A DNA stretch of 64,000 nucleotides from Owenia fusiformis (GCA_903813345.2 CAIIXF020000001.1:17815915-17879914); one strand, 5' to 3'; positions 1 to 12,881 are shown, counted from the stretch's first letter. Notes: generated by a model not told the origin, from the sequence alone. Numbers and translations: made by a program.

Positions 1-286
1 ATTCATATTATTCACATGTTATTGATTAGCATTATTCATAATCAAAATGTTTGTTAGAACTACATGTATGTTGAAATGATATGAGTACAATATCACATGG
101 TTTACTAAAGAGAAATGATTCCTGAATGCTGTACTAATGAAAGACATTTTTCCTTTGGTATCACTAAGATTCTTAAAAAAGTACATTTATCATATCATAT
201 TTTGGTGATCTGATGTTATCGATCCCTATTTACATAATTGCTGCTTTGTCATTTACAAATAGATTTGTTTGAAAATTTTATTCCAG

Positions 287-457
287 TTCCTGATCAGACT
301 ATACTGGAGCAAGTTGTTTGACGATATCGATTGGAGCTGTGAATCAAGCAAGAGAATCGTATATCCATGTATTCAGATGTATACTTTGGATTACTTGTTC
401 GTTTATCAATCCCAAGCAGTTATTCAGCAAGTACTGTATAAAGGATTTAAGGAATGA
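287..457 (+). other. Possible 3' terminal exon of an upstream gene (weak)
   Basis: A reasonable acceptor (pyrimidine-containing tract ending TTCCAG) precedes position 287. One frame stays open to a TGA at about 457; another reads a short DQTILEQVV-like tail and stops after about 11 codons. Either could be the last exon of a plus-strand gene lying left of the window. I recognise no domain, and chance is a real alternative. The rest of positions 1-770 shows nothing I can assign. Confidence 0.15.
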
Positions 458-769
458 AACTCATAACTGGTGAATCTTGACAACATAGGGGCAATTACGT
501 CTTCCTTGTAAACACTGCATTTGTTTGAAGCTGGTACTTTCATACTGGTAATTTCATGATTTGTTGATTTATCCAAAGCCATTGTTTAATGTCATAGTTT
601 TTTATCACAGTATTCAAATGGCTCTGTAATTTCATTAGCTAATGAAAGATAAGATGGGGAATCTAGTCTCGCTGGACCTTGTTAGATTATAATATCAGTA
701 TTAACCATCTTGAATTGGTCAGAATAATGGGCAACAATTGAAAAGTATGTAACTTAAACAATCATATAT

Positions 770-3051
770 ATTTTATTTACAGTTCATATTTACAGTTTCA
801 ATGCAAATGCAACATCATTATATACATACTGTTGATATTGAACAGTAACATGAATATTATACAAAATAATAATAACTATGTACAGAATAACAAGATACAA
901 CAGAAAAAAGTATGTACAATTCGGCACAGAAGTCCAGAATCAATCATTCATTCATGTATGAACTGATGAATTCTGAATCCCTCTGCCCTTTTAATCCATT
1001 TTATAATAGATAATAATACTGAACCAAAAAGATTGTAATACTATAAATGTTAGTCTATTTGTTTGATGCATTTCTTGAAAAAACCCTCATCCACTCTGGA
1101 CTCTGGGTACACACTTCTTAAAGGCACCCAGAACAAGAGAGGCACATCAGGGCAAATAAAAGTAAAACAAGTAGAGGTCATGCAAAACAATTATAAAATT
1201 ACAATTATAAAATTAGAATGCAAATGTTTATGCATGGTTTAATTTAAAATGCATAATAATATTATATGTATGCAACTGTACTTGCGCTTTCCCTTCATTG
1301 GGTGCTGCCAGTAAATAATAAATGATTAACAATAAAGATCTAAGATCTTGTTGCATTTAATGGCTAAAATTTTTTTGCCCTTTGTGCAATATGGCAAAAG
1401 ATATGGAAGCAAAATATGATAATGATAATGCTGTATGACACTTTGGTCATCACTAGCCAATCAACAGGCAGTTTTTAGAAACTCCTGTGAACATTTAAAG
1501 AAGAGAAATCATAAAAGCTTATTGCTATTCACAGTTAAACACGAAACACTGAAAACTACTGGATTTTCTCAAATAAAATATTAATTTTTTGGCCAACAAA
1601 TGTGTCCAATTGAACAACTTCTCTTAAATATATTTGACACTTAACATTATAAAGAGAAAATCCACTAATTTTTACTGTCAGTTAAAAAGTATTCGTGCAT
1701 ATAATGAATAAAATTGTAGAAATATGCACATATGAGTATATACTATAAGTTATTGAATGATTTGAAGTGCAATACAGGATATATTCTGCTCGAGAAATTC
1801 CGTATTGGAACGAGATAAAATCAAAGTGCCAATACAGAATATCGAGAGCAGAATATATCCTGTATTGCACTTCAAATCATTCTATAACGTTTTTATCGTG
1901 TGGTCCTCGGTATTGCTACTGAGAATGTCCCCTCCGTACCAATATTTTCTGTATTGCGATGGAGGTGATCAATGGGAACAATCTCAGTAGCAACACAGAT
2001 TGGTACGGCACAAGAACTGACCAATCAGAAGGCTTCATTTTACAGATCATATGATAAATGTATGTACAGTAAGATAGAAAACATCACATAATAAGTTAAC
2101 AGTATGATCAATAGTCAACAGTTGCAGCTAGCACTGTAACTTCAGATCAAAGAAATTATATACAATAAAATGTAAGATTTCGTGTAATAAGTCAATTATG
2201 TAATATATACAGTTGTATAGATAAGACTAAATGTGCACTTTGCATCATTCAGTTAAAATCAGTTATAGAAAATAAAATGTTAAACATAACACTTTGTGGA
2301 ATGTATTAATGTATAAATAATGTATAATTAACCACACATTATGTATGTATAAAAAAAGTGCCATAGTCAGCTAGCGATATATACAAAGCCATTAGATAAA
2401 CAAAATAATGATTACAATAATGAGTATAGTATTTAGACTGGTAACCCCTCTCCCTTCCATCAATTGTTTCTCCAATTTAGCAAGAAGGAAGGAGGGGGGG
2501 GGGACAGTATCAATACTGGACAAAGTAAGTATGTGCAAAATGAATAACATGTACATGCACCATGATATGTACAAAGTTCTGTTTCAATCATGAAAATCAA
2601 ATACACTGTATTATAAACACAATATCATTAAAATATTTACATGACTAGACATTCTAGTTTGAATACTAGTTGTCAGTTTGTATCTATTAACATAAATTCA
2701 TAAAGTAGGCTTATGCCTTTTGCAGTTCGTGTCATGCTGATAAACAATATCAGCATTTAAATGTACAACAAAATATGTACAACTTGGCAAAAATCACTTG
2801 AAAATATACTGCTGTTATATTCTTTATGTACATTTAAAAATAAAGGTTTTTGTTATCATGAAAAGAAAATATGTGTATTTTTCATGTTTTTGTTATCACT
2901 GTCCATAGGTTTGCTGCTGTGGTTGCTGTTTGCTTCTGTGACCCTCTCTAGGAATTCAGTCTGTTATATGTTACATCATTTCAATTTGGATTCATGTTTG
3001 AACATGTGTGTTCTTAGTACAATGTTCTCCAACTAGTCCTTAACTATTCAT
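770..3051 (-). other. 3' flank / probable 3' UTR of the PAM2-motif gene
   Basis: No protein-coding signal on either strand. The stretch is AT-rich and lies directly downstream of the stop codon of the minus-strand gene at 3052, so an unknown part of it is likely 3' UTR. It contains one copy of a double-hairpin repeat (1743-2056) and a short G-run near 2490. Confidence 0.4.
1743..2056 (+). repeat. Double-hairpin repeat, copy 1
   Basis: Two long imperfect inverted repeats lie side by side. The first (about 1745-1890) has arms reading GTGCAATACAGGATATATTC and its complement. The second (about 1905-2000) has arms around GTATTGCTACTGAGA. The same pair of hairpins recurs at 13751-14065 (same orientation) and 58692-58945 (opposite orientation), so this is a dispersed non-autonomous element. 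No coding capacity. Confidence 0.85.
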
Positions 3052-6000
3052 TCACTTTTTTAGTGTTTTAATATGTTTTAGAAATGCCCGTTTAGTTTTT
3101 ACTTCTTGGAATGTATTTATGTTACCATTGCTCAATTCACGAGTGCTAGGGGCATTTATGCTTGTAGTATCTCCAGGCTTGCTGTCATCTGCCTTAAGAT
3201 TTATAATGTCACTTTCATTCTTAACTTTTGAGGGTGAACATTTCACCTTACCAATGTCCTCACTCTTTTTGGTATTCCCTAACACCTCTCGGACTAGTTT
3301 CTGGTAGGGTGTTTCACTGTCTTCTAGTTTATTGTCTAGGTTGTCACTATCACCTTTATATATCTGGCGAAGAAGCTTGTTTGCTTCATTAATGACACAT
3401 TGAATATTCTTTGAATTATGAAGTGTAATTTCAGGAAGTTTGGCACTTGCACGCAGCTCCTCTCTAGTTTTCATACGTTCTGGGACAAATTCAGGAGAGT
3501 TAACATCAAGTTTTGGTTTATCTTCTTTGATAGAGGAACATGTAGCTGTGCTTGTAAACTCTGACCTAACAGCCTTACATGTACTATTTGTTGGAGCAAT
3601 CTCGTCAGCAGCTCCAGATTGCACTGTCTTATCGATGGTATGTTTGTTAGTTGGAATGTTGATTAGGTTGTCCTGGTTAACACGTGCAGAGGGCCACAAT
3701 GGCGGCTGAGCCCAGCTGGTCACCAGTGGGAATGGTGGTGGTGGCGGCAATGGCTGCTGTTGCTGCTGTATCACATTCATATGTTGCATCTGACTCGAAT
3801 AGCTGGGTACCTTTGAGCGGATGGTGGTCAAGTTATTTGACAGTTGTGTGTTCCACTGTGTGGGTGGAGGGCAGTTTGGTGGCGGTGGTGGCATATTGAG
3901 GCGAGGACAACATGCCATAGTAGGATTATGTTGGGGAGGCAGAAGATATGGGTTCTGTATGTGTTGTAGATTCGGTAGTGATGGTGGGGCAACATCCAAC
4001 ATGGCTATCTGCTGCAGTTCTCTCTGTTGAATCATCATCGGTGGTGGCTGTGAGAGTATGGGTGGCGGAGCTGGTATTATATAAGGGTTCACCTCCATTT
4101 GCTGATGAGGCTGTCTGTTATTTGGCATTTGTAACTGCCTTGGTTTGTTCATGTTATATACTGGTGTCAGAAACCGATGTTGTTGGTTAACTGTTGCAAC
4201 GTTGCTTGTGTTGACTATCTGCTTTGTAGAATCTGCATTTGGTATGTTTTCCCAAAGGCCCCAACGGTTTGGCTGTACCCTGACTTGATCATTTCGTCCA
4301 TCGGTCATTGAGACACCATGCGCCAAACCAACTCTGCTTACACCACAATCGTTTGGCAAATGACTTGTACTGTCAATAGGTGGTAAAACGTCATATTTTG
4401 CATTTGGAAACTGGGAGATATTACCTTGTGTAATATGACTACGAGAACTAGGAACATGAGAGTATTGACCTTGGGAACTCTGACCATGTGAATTTGATGC
4501 GTGGGAAAAGTGTCCTTGGAAACGTTGACTCTGTGGATTGGAAATCTGTGAGAAGTGACTTTGTGAGTTTTGAGCTTGAGGATTTGGGGCTTGTGATATT
4601 TTAACCGGTACACGAATATTAAGAATGTTTGGGGCTCGAAACTCCGTAGCATTTGGATTTACCGTTTCATCTTTGGCTTCGCAGACTTTCCAGTCGTTCA
4701 CCTGAAAGTCAATACATTACATTTATGCGTGTATATTTTTAGTTACCACTTTAACCGAACGCAGAGCTTCAGACATCATCCACCTTGAACTTCCCTGGAC
4801 GAAGGATCAGTCGATGATGCCTCTAACCCTGCGTTTGGCGGATGGACATCCGTGACATCTAAACAAAACTTGCAATGTATTATGTTGAATATGTTAGCAT
4901 TGTTTTGATACGAGTTATTACATATTCATCATCTCTGGATAACTTTTAACATTAGATTTCTAAACATGCATGTACCTTATTGGGTGCCATATGGTTGGCT
5001 CGGTCTTTTGTTATATGTTTGTGGAGCTGTTCCTTCATCCGCATTCTGAAAAGTAATAATTAAAGTACCGTATTTTCAATAACTTCGTATACTATGTGGT
5101 TTATTTCAATTTTCGAAAATGCCTTCCTCAACTATTTGAAGTTACCTGGTTGCCTTATAACCTCTGACTTTTGAATTTGATTCTTGAACGCACGATTGGT
5201 AAATGTCCGGGTCGGATATAGACGTGTAGCTCGCAGACTGCTTGGCTATTTTGTGCTCGCTAGGAGCTCCATCGGGGGCTTCTCGTGACATTCCGGGTAA
5301 TATGCAAGTCCTCGTACATTCAGTATCTTCAACGTTTGAGGCCTGTTGCACTGCATAATTACATTCATCACGTTGTTGCTGAGGGGAGGTTTCTGGCCAT
5401 ATTGGGCTGTCTTCGGACCATTCATTCTGATTGAGTAGGGGCCATTCGGCAGTGTCACCAAGCTACAGACACGATGAAATGAAAGTGATTCTTATAATAA
5501 TATTTCGGTCGGCTAAAAACGTTAAAAAGGTGGCACGGAATCGACATATAATGTGCGTAAGCTTGGTTTACCCGATGAAGGACACTTACCATGTTTCGTC
5601 CTTGGTTCATAATGGTTGGTATGGCGGCCCCATCATCGTCATGTATCATGTCATCACTGCAATCGTCTGTACTCCAAGAGACCGAATAACCATAACCGCC
5701 GGGATCGTTCTGTGTAGTTTGAACTGGAGAATCGTTTGTAACAACGTCGATGCGTTCAGCAATTGGGCTACTACTGACTTCTTCGTCGTTCATCGTTTCA
5801 TCTTTATCAGTACCAATGTTAATGGTTTTATCACTTAGATTGGAGTCATGGTTGGTCAGTGAAAGTGTACACGAATCATTTGTGACAAAGGAATGTTTAG
5901 TCTCCAAACATGGAGGACTATCTAATATTTCTTTTGCTTTTAGTATTCTATCAAATTCAAATACCTCTTGTTTTGGAGAGATTTTGTTTGGATTACCAAA

Positions 6001-7871
6001 GCTGAAATCCAAATCTATAGAGTCATTTCCTGACCACATGCATTTGCCATTAGGTCTACCAATAGGAGGTAAAGATTTTGCGCGATGTTGCCTCCATATT
6101 GTTCTTACGTCCTCGCTTAGAAGAATGTTGAAGGCCTTATCTGACTTGCTATCTTCTCTCAGCAGCCTGAGTATATTTGAAAATTGAACTTCCATAGCAT
6201 CTGATTCATTGTTTGATGTGAACGAAGTATCTGCATCATCGGGAATGGTAACGGATGGCTCACTATCTAAGGACTTCAGAAACATCCTGCAGTACGATTA
6301 AATTGTCAATTATTTTTTGTTGGATAAATTGTGGAAAAGCCGTTATAAAACTCAATTCAGTTGACGATTTAACGAAGAATCGAACCTCCCCGTACCATTT
6401 TATTATGACCACAGACAAAAACTGATTTAAACATGCATAGTGGATGCAGATTAGTGTTTTTTAACCTTATGTATTTCATGATGTGATTTCATGTTGTCTT
6501 TCCTAACTAAATTGTGGACATTTCTGTCACATTAGAAATTTTTTTTAATTTTGTTTAATTTGTGTTTCAAGCTACCTGTATTTCATTGTGTGTTGCTCCA
6601 GAAGATTGCTTATATCGTCCACATTGAGAAATAAGTTCTGCTCGACCGATTCTTTCGGGACATGGTGTAGGCTAGGTAGATGTAACGATGGTAACAGTAC
6701 CTTACCAAAATACCTTGAAAAAGAAGGAAGTTTGAAAATAAATGTGACGCGTTGAAGAGTTGTAGTTGAACCGATTGTTATAGGAATATACAATACAATG
6801 CGTATAGAAAGGGGGGGGTGAAGATGCAGTGATATATGAGCCAGGCCACAGGAAAAGGGGTCTTATCACAGAAAAACGAAAATACACACTATGGTGGAGC
6901 TGCCGGTTAGCTGCTGTCAATTGACCCCCTAGCTGCATTAGGGTTACTAATCATAAATATTGGTAATACAAACGAACTGCATAAAGTGCATACCGGTTAT
7001 ATATTTTTGTAAGTCTATAAGCCTACTTACAATCTTGGATCGAACGGACAATTGTGTTCCTCAAAATCTTTATGGTGTGCACCTGGTCGCCCATAACCCA
7101 CTGTTTTCAATGCATCGTGGTATAGATTTTTGACCTGGATTGAAATTCATTTGCACATGTCATGTCAATAGATCAACTGAAAGTCGCACGAAATCAAAGA
7201 CTATTTATATTGAAAAAGGGAAGAGCTTACCTTAGGAGTATCTGATATTTGATCCAAGATATGTGTACACGATTCACTTGCACACTTCCCTTCATTAGTG
7301 AATCTGAATGCAGAAACATGGTATTATCGCGTTGCCAATGTGGAATATAGTAAAGCATGAAATTCACTTATAGCAGTCATCAAAGTCAATGATTTATCTC
7401 TCTAATGGAGTTGTGTTTTATATGTCTCTGTTCAAAACCAGTAAATGTTTAAAATATCCCTTCTGGAGCAAAACGTTGTACTCACATAATGTGGTGGTCA
7501 GAGATACTGTCCAACAAGCTCTTCGTTGCTTCGCTACTCTCTTCCTTAAGAACCGAGTTTATTGCTGGATGAAGAAAGAATTCATATCCTTGTGGTTGTC
7601 TCTTATTAGGGGTAAACTGTATGTGCGATAAAAGGTCTTTTATTGAAGTATTCCTGAGAGCATTAATACTTTTATTGTTTTCGAGAAATATATGTTTCAC
7701 CGTTTGATCAAATCTATCCACTTTTGTTTTCCAAAATGCATTGATTAACGTATGGATGATTGCACCGTTGTCTTGCGGATGATGTGATGTTGCCTTGGTA
7801 TCTGTTCGACATTCAGTCGGTTCGTTGTTGAGATTTTGTGGTATAATAACTTCTCCATGATGGGGTGACAT
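3052..7871 (-). CDS. PAM2-motif, Pro/Gln-rich protein, eight coding exons, family not recognised
   Basis: Exons, 5' to 3': 7871-7486, 7303-7231, 7134-7031, 6713-6576, 6286-5590, 5462-5146, 5045-4976, 4701-3052. All junctions are GT/AG and phases match throughout, giving about 1144 aa. The start is the first ATG after an in-frame TGA three codons upstream. The last exon opens with a PAM2-like core (VNPNATEF, about residues 609-616). It continues through a long Ser/Gln- then Pro/Gln-rich disordered region with poly-Pro and poly-Gln runs, and has a second PAM2-like motif (LDVNSPEFVP, about 993-1002) followed by a helical basic tail. PAM2 motifs bind the MLLE domain of poly(A)-binding protein, so a role in mRNA translation or decay is inferred. 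The N-terminal half has conserved-looking patches (for example GYGRPGAHHKDFEEH) that I cannot place in a family. No membrane segment or signal peptide is apparent. Confidence 0.85.
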
Positions 7872-7942
7872 GTCTCTTCATTTCTTAGCAGCATCAGGCC
7901 GTGTACGTTGATCAACCCCATTTGAAATAGGTAATCGTACAC
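7872..7942 (-). other. Alternative-frame open segment upstream of the chosen start
   Basis: Just 5' of the start at 7871, a different frame is open and reads YDYLFQMGLINVHG and onward, which looks protein-like. It is preceded by TTACAG, a possible acceptor near 7943. It cannot join the 7871 frame without a 1-2 base shift. It may be 5' UTR, an alternative N-terminus, or a sequence or assembly indel at the true N-terminus. Confidence 0.3.
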
Positions 7943-8508
7943 CTGTAATTACACTGTGACGTTGTACAGTGTGTTGTCATTGTTACATGTAATATTTACA
8001 GGTGTGCCAAATTGGGCGTGCCTTTATCTTCTGTGGTAGGCTCATTTAAAAATTAGCTTTCATCAACTGTGTATACGCAAAACAATGTCTATTGCGGTCT
8101 TCAGTTTGTTACCACAACCCTGAAATGCGACTTTGTTGCGCCTGGACAATCTTGAAAATGGAACTTGGTTTTATTGTAAACTCTTATGGGATTTTCTAGA
8201 TTCATGGGATGCGAGTGGTTTAGTATTCCAAGATAGGGCCTAATCTGAATACCATGTAACGGGTTTACCAAAGGATTCGAGCCCAAGGCCCAAGATCAGA
8301 AAGCAGCATTTTGAAAATCACATTCTGTTTTATTGGCCACCAGCCGACATATCTTATTTTGATTCAGGACTGTCACCCCGGGAATGTGACATCAGGCCTG
8401 ATTGAAAAGAACAATTCTTGGTAATGGAATGGCCCAGAAGATAAATCCTAGCCAAGAATTGCACCAACGTTTCCAAAGAATCCTAGAGAACCCTCCAACT
8501 TGACTATG

Positions 8509-8534
8509 CAGGGGCGGATCTTGGAACCAACAAT

Positions 8535-8565
<31 letters not shown>

Positions 8566-8770
8566 GGGGGGGGGGAATTTCAATTTTGATAAAAAAAATT
8601 CGGTCCCTAAAACCAAAAAATGGGCAAAAATTTGAAAATCTAAGGCCCATTTTCTTCAAAAGGCCTGAAATTAAAAATAAGGACTTAAAAAGGCCTTTTA
8701 ATCCCCCAAAATACCCACTTTTTGAGGCCTTAAGTCAAATCAGTTTTTGGGCCCCAGATCAACCAGTGCT
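8509..8770 (+). mobile_element. Truncated MITE with CAGGGGCGGAT end and long poly-G run
   Basis: It begins CAGGGGCGGATC and contains a G homopolymer of about 36 bases, followed by a segment rich in AAGGCC-type words. It matches the better-preserved element at 63375-63703, but its right end is not clear. CAGGGGCGG termini resemble non-autonomous hAT elements (inference). The G run is a likely place for sequencing or assembly error. Confidence 0.6.
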
Positions 8771-8935
8771 ATTATATCATTTGGTTAGGTCGGGACAACA
8801 CATCTTCAGGTCACTGTAACATGTACACAGTGCCATACATCTTTTTTAATGATAAACAAGTTGGTATCGCTCTTCAAACTTTAATACAAGCAGATACATA
8901 CACGACCAGTGAAGTCTCTAATTACTTGATGCGAA

Positions 8936-11900
8936 ATGGCCGAGAATAGGACATTCGCTGATCTATATCGTTACAAACAAAAGGTTATAAAGGGACACCT
9001 ATTTCCAAGCTTTACAGACTTCAAGGCAATAGAAGAAATGGACAAATTGGAGATTCGAAGTGATGACATTTTGATCAGTTCATATCCTCGGTCGGGTAAG
9101 TATAACGAAGGTATAAAGGGAGGCTGCTTATAATCTTGCTAAAATCTATAGCTATATGGATCTATTTGGTGCATATGGTGGAGCCGCCAGGCCAATGGCA
9201 GGTTCCCATTGAATCATCGAGTCGAGTTACCTTTTCATTTTTTTCCAGGAACACACTGGGCTGTTGAATTAGTAGATATAATACGCAGAGATGGAGACAT
9301 TGAGAGCGGAAGCCACATCCATATACACGACAAGTTTAGATGGCTCGAAATACCCAGAGAATGTGAGTGCCAAGAGGCAAAAGGGAGTCTTCCAGATAAA
9401 TACATAGATTTTATTCAGAATTCACAGGCGAATCTGGGGGACAGATGGCATTAATTTGGGACCTCGATTTCACAATATTGCATATGGTCAACTTTTGGAA
9501 GGAATACACCAATTTGAAAAACTGGTGCAAAATTTCCTAAAGATTTTCCATGCTAGAAAGGAATTTCAAGCTTTTTACCCTTCCCTTTAAATGGTCACGT
9601 CAGATCAATTACTGGTGGTTTTCCTGCCTTTAATGGTTTCTATTTGAGATAAATACATTTACATCACTTCCCCAATTTGTAACACGAGATCGAAATGTGT
9701 GTATTTCTTCTAGTCATAATTTAAAGGCAACAATATACGTTGATGAAATACGTACATCGAACATGTAAGGTTCGGGTCAATGCTGACAGAACATCACAAT
9801 ATGTTTCATAAATGATCGGTATGGATGGGGGCAAAAAAGCTTAAATCCCTTCACAGCACGAAAAAACTATTTTTAAGAGAATTTGACCTGAAATCTAGGT
9901 CCAACTTTGGCCAACTCAATATATATCTATATCCTCGCTGATGACATAAGTACAACGAACATGTACAGTACTGTTCACGTCAACCCTGACACAATCACCA
10001 TGTTTCTCATGAAATGATCAATCTGATCAATGACGCTTTAATTTTGTATATACTATTTTCAAGATCTTAAAGGCGGTGTAAGTTTAGCTGATTTTGAAGG
10101 AGTTGGTAGTCCGATAACTGATGCTGCTGCGATGCCGTCTCCAAGATTACTAGTAACTCACATGGGGTATGACTTACTCCCTGAGGAAGCAAAGCAAGGA
10201 AGGTGTAAGGTGATGCTTATTTTCAAACTCAATTTTCATACTGTCGATTTTGAAGCGCCTGTTTAGTATATACTACAGGGTGCTCCATATGTGCAGTACA
10301 ATGTCTATTGTATGCAGGTAGTCAGCCTTTGATGGGTAATTATGAAATAATGGTTTTGTTTCAATCATCAAATGATCTTCTGTTTTAGACCATAGTTGTC
10401 TTCCGGAATCCCAAATCTGCACTTGTCAGTCACATGCACCTCCTCAATTCTTTCTCAGCTGCGTACAAATCTCTCTTCAATATGGATATTATGCTAAATG
10501 GAGAGCTCACGGAAACAAATGACAAAAGTAAGCATAATTAGTCTATATAATTTAGTGAAAACTAACGTGGAACACCTTGAAGTGGAACATCTGTAATTGG
10601 AATGCAGAGTCCCAAGACCAATATACTTAATGTTAAGTGAACCTCTATAAGTAGAACACCTCCAAATGGAACACATTCTGTTGGATACCAACAGTGTTTA
10701 CTCAAACATGTTTTACTGTCCATCAATGTCCACATCCACGGTTAATTTTATTATCCTTTTTGACACAATCAGACAATATGTTGTATTTCTGATCATGGTC
10801 TGTATATAAAATTATATATTGTTGTAAAAATGCATCGTTTATCATTTGTAACTGTCAGATTACTCTGTTAAGCGGCGTGGGGAACTTGGTTTAACTTTGT
10901 GAAAGGATGGTGCTCCAACAAAGACAGGCTACGAAAATACGTTCTGTTTATTAGATATGAAGAAATGGTGAAGGTAACACTATTATTCGTTCATTGAGCG
11001 TTACCCGCACCTTGTTCTGTTCATTGTACAATCAAGGAAAAATCAAATTGAAATATAGTTTAATTTCACCGTTTTCCTGATTTTCTCGTTTTAATCCAAG
11101 TTAATGGGACAACAGTCTTTAGGAAACACCAACCCCATCATAAAGTGAAAAATGACAGTAAACAATATCTATTGTTTTAGGACATGGCTAAAGTTGTGAG
11201 AGATGTAGCAACATTTCTAGACAAGAGTCTCACCGAAGAGAAAGTGCAAACAATAGTTGATCACTTGTCATTTGGGAATATGAAGAAGAATCCCAGCACA
11301 GGTGATGCCTTCCAGCATATGAAGAAATCTGTCGGTAGTGATGGTGACACTCCACATATGAGAAAGGGTAGGATATTGCATTTACATTTATTTAAACAAA
11401 ACAACAACATTGCTGGGAATATTTCATATCATGGTGTTTCATTAATTCTAAGATAAGGATTCATTGCTCGGATTATATTGAATACCAAGACTCAAACACC
11501 TATAACTGGTATCCCTAATCTTGCAATGGAGATGTTGAAGTTTTGGATATTCAAAAACATACCGAGGCCTTACACACAAGCTCAATATACAGGAGAATAT
11601 ACAGGGTCGGCCAAATGTGTGACCCTTATAATAGAAGTATACTAGGATAATTGTGAGGCATGCCATATTGTTAATTATTAAAGCAATGGAATTCTATATA
11701 ATAATAAAATAATTGAAAATTTCATTGTAATTACTATAATTCACAATAGGCCTATTAAGCATTAATGAAACACCCTTTTCGATTTCATTTTCTAATCTAT
11801 AATATTATTGGCTGCCATTCTGTTAAATGTAAGATTTTCTACTTTTGAAACATTGCTACACACTATAAACTGATTTACTTTGATGTGTTTTAAACTACAG

Positions 11901-12010
11901 GCAAAATTGATGACTGGAAAAAGTACATGACTGTGAAACAAAGTGAGAGATTAGATGCCTACTTTGGAAATACTCTGGAAAATATGGGACTACACTTTCA
12001 ATATGAATAA
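8936..12010 (+). CDS. Cytosolic sulfotransferase (SULT family), seven exons, 318 aa
   Basis: Exons: 8936-9095, 9249-9362, 10064-10209, 10389-10527, 10873-10973, 11181-11367, 11901-12010; phases fit and the length is typical for the family. The enzyme transfers sulfonate from PAPS to hydroxyl or amine acceptors in the cytosol. Motifs: 5'-phosphosulfate loop YPRSGTHW (residues 50-57, split over exons 1/2); catalytic His124 in LLVTHMGYDLLP; 3'-phosphate-binding RNPKSALVS (Arg146, Ser154, the equivalents of SULT1A1 Arg130/Ser138); WFNFVKGW; DHLSFGNMKKNP; and the C-terminal RKG..DWK PAPS element (281-289). Departures from the usual consensus: Arg instead of Lys in YPKSGT, and DDWK instead of GDWK. 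Exon 5 works only if the acceptor at 10872 (GTTAAG) is used, because the CAG 13 bases earlier brings in an in-frame TAA. Substrate cannot be read from the sequence. Confidence 0.92.
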
Positions 12011-12084
12011 ACATAGCATAGTATGTGAGATCAAAAAAATGGTGACATATGGTGAAACATACAGACTCTGAAACATATAGACTG

Positions 12085-12741
12085 TGTCCTTGTAGGAATT
12101 TAATCTTCAAAATGGCACAATTTGAACAAAATAAAGATCGAGCTTATCTTGCATTTATCTCAATTATGACAAAAATGTAAATTAATTTTTACCCAAATAT
12201 GAAATAAATGTTTAACTGAAAAATGAAAGGATTTGTACATTGCTCATAAAATTCAACACATTTAAGACTTTACTACATGTATATAGATATAACCTCCAGC
12301 CAGATTTTGTCAAGGGTGGTAGAGCTCATTTTTTCTAATTTCTCAGATTGGAGGATGGGGCAAAGTTAGTAAATCAGATTCCTTTAGGATATACAGTAAA
12401 ACCTGTATATATCTATGTATATGTCCTTGTAGGAATTTAATCTTCAAAATGGCACAATTTGAACAAAATAAAGATCGAGCTCATCTTGCATTTATCTCAA
12501 TTATGACAAAAGTGGAAATCAATTTTTACCCAAATATGAAATATATGTTTAACTGAAAAATGAAAGGATTTGTACATTGCTCATAAAATTCAACACATTT
12601 AAGACTTTAAATATAGATATAACCTCCAGCCAGATTTTGTCAAGGGTGGTAGAGCTCATTTTTTCTAATTTCTCAGATTGGAGGATGGGGCAAAGTTAGT
12701 AAATCAGATTCCTTTAGGACATACAGTAAAACCTGTATATA
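12085..12741 (+). repeat. Tandem duplication of the sulfotransferase 3' flank
   Basis: A unit starting TCCTTGTAGGAATTTAATC at about 12085 runs to about 12406 and is repeated from about 12423 to 12741 with few differences (small substitutions and an indel near 12610). Each unit ends in the word CAGTAAAACCTGTATATA. The duplication includes the AATAAA signal, so two alternative poly(A) sites may exist. Confidence 0.9.
12130..12135 (+). terminator. Polyadenylation signal AATAAA for the sulfotransferase
   Basis: AATAAA lies 120 bases after the stop codon at 12010. A second copy lies one tandem unit downstream (about 12467), because the surrounding segment is duplicated. Confidence 0.5.
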
Positions 12742-12881
12742 TTGAACATTTTTTGCCAACATTCATTGTTTGTAGGTGTTCACTACAGAGGTAAGAGGGT
12801 AATTTATACAGAAGTCAGAAGAGTATGTACTGAGGATGGGTGTATACTAGAAGCGGGTGTTCACTATGACAGGTTTTACTG
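12724..12881 (+). mobile_element. Short TIR element, CAGTAAAACCTG family
   Basis: It starts CAGTAAAACCTG and ends with the exact complement CAGGTTTTACTG, 158 bp in all. The interior contains words like GTGTTCACTA. Related copies or fragments lie near 10560-10710, 20520-20610, 42000-42070, 47325-47485, 55978-56150 and 58125-58320. TIRs of this kind and a TA on the left suggest a pogo/Tigger-like MITE (inference). Confidence 0.65.

Noticed and set aside
3119-4190. Several plus-strand open frames opposite the last exon of the PAM2 gene
   Set aside because: They are antisense shadows created by the Pro/Gln-rich codon composition; no start context, splice sites or family words.
8520-8580. Long G homopolymer as a regulatory G-quadruplex
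   Set aside because: It lies in a repeat whose other copies have variable G/C runs, and homopolymer length is unreliable in assemblies.
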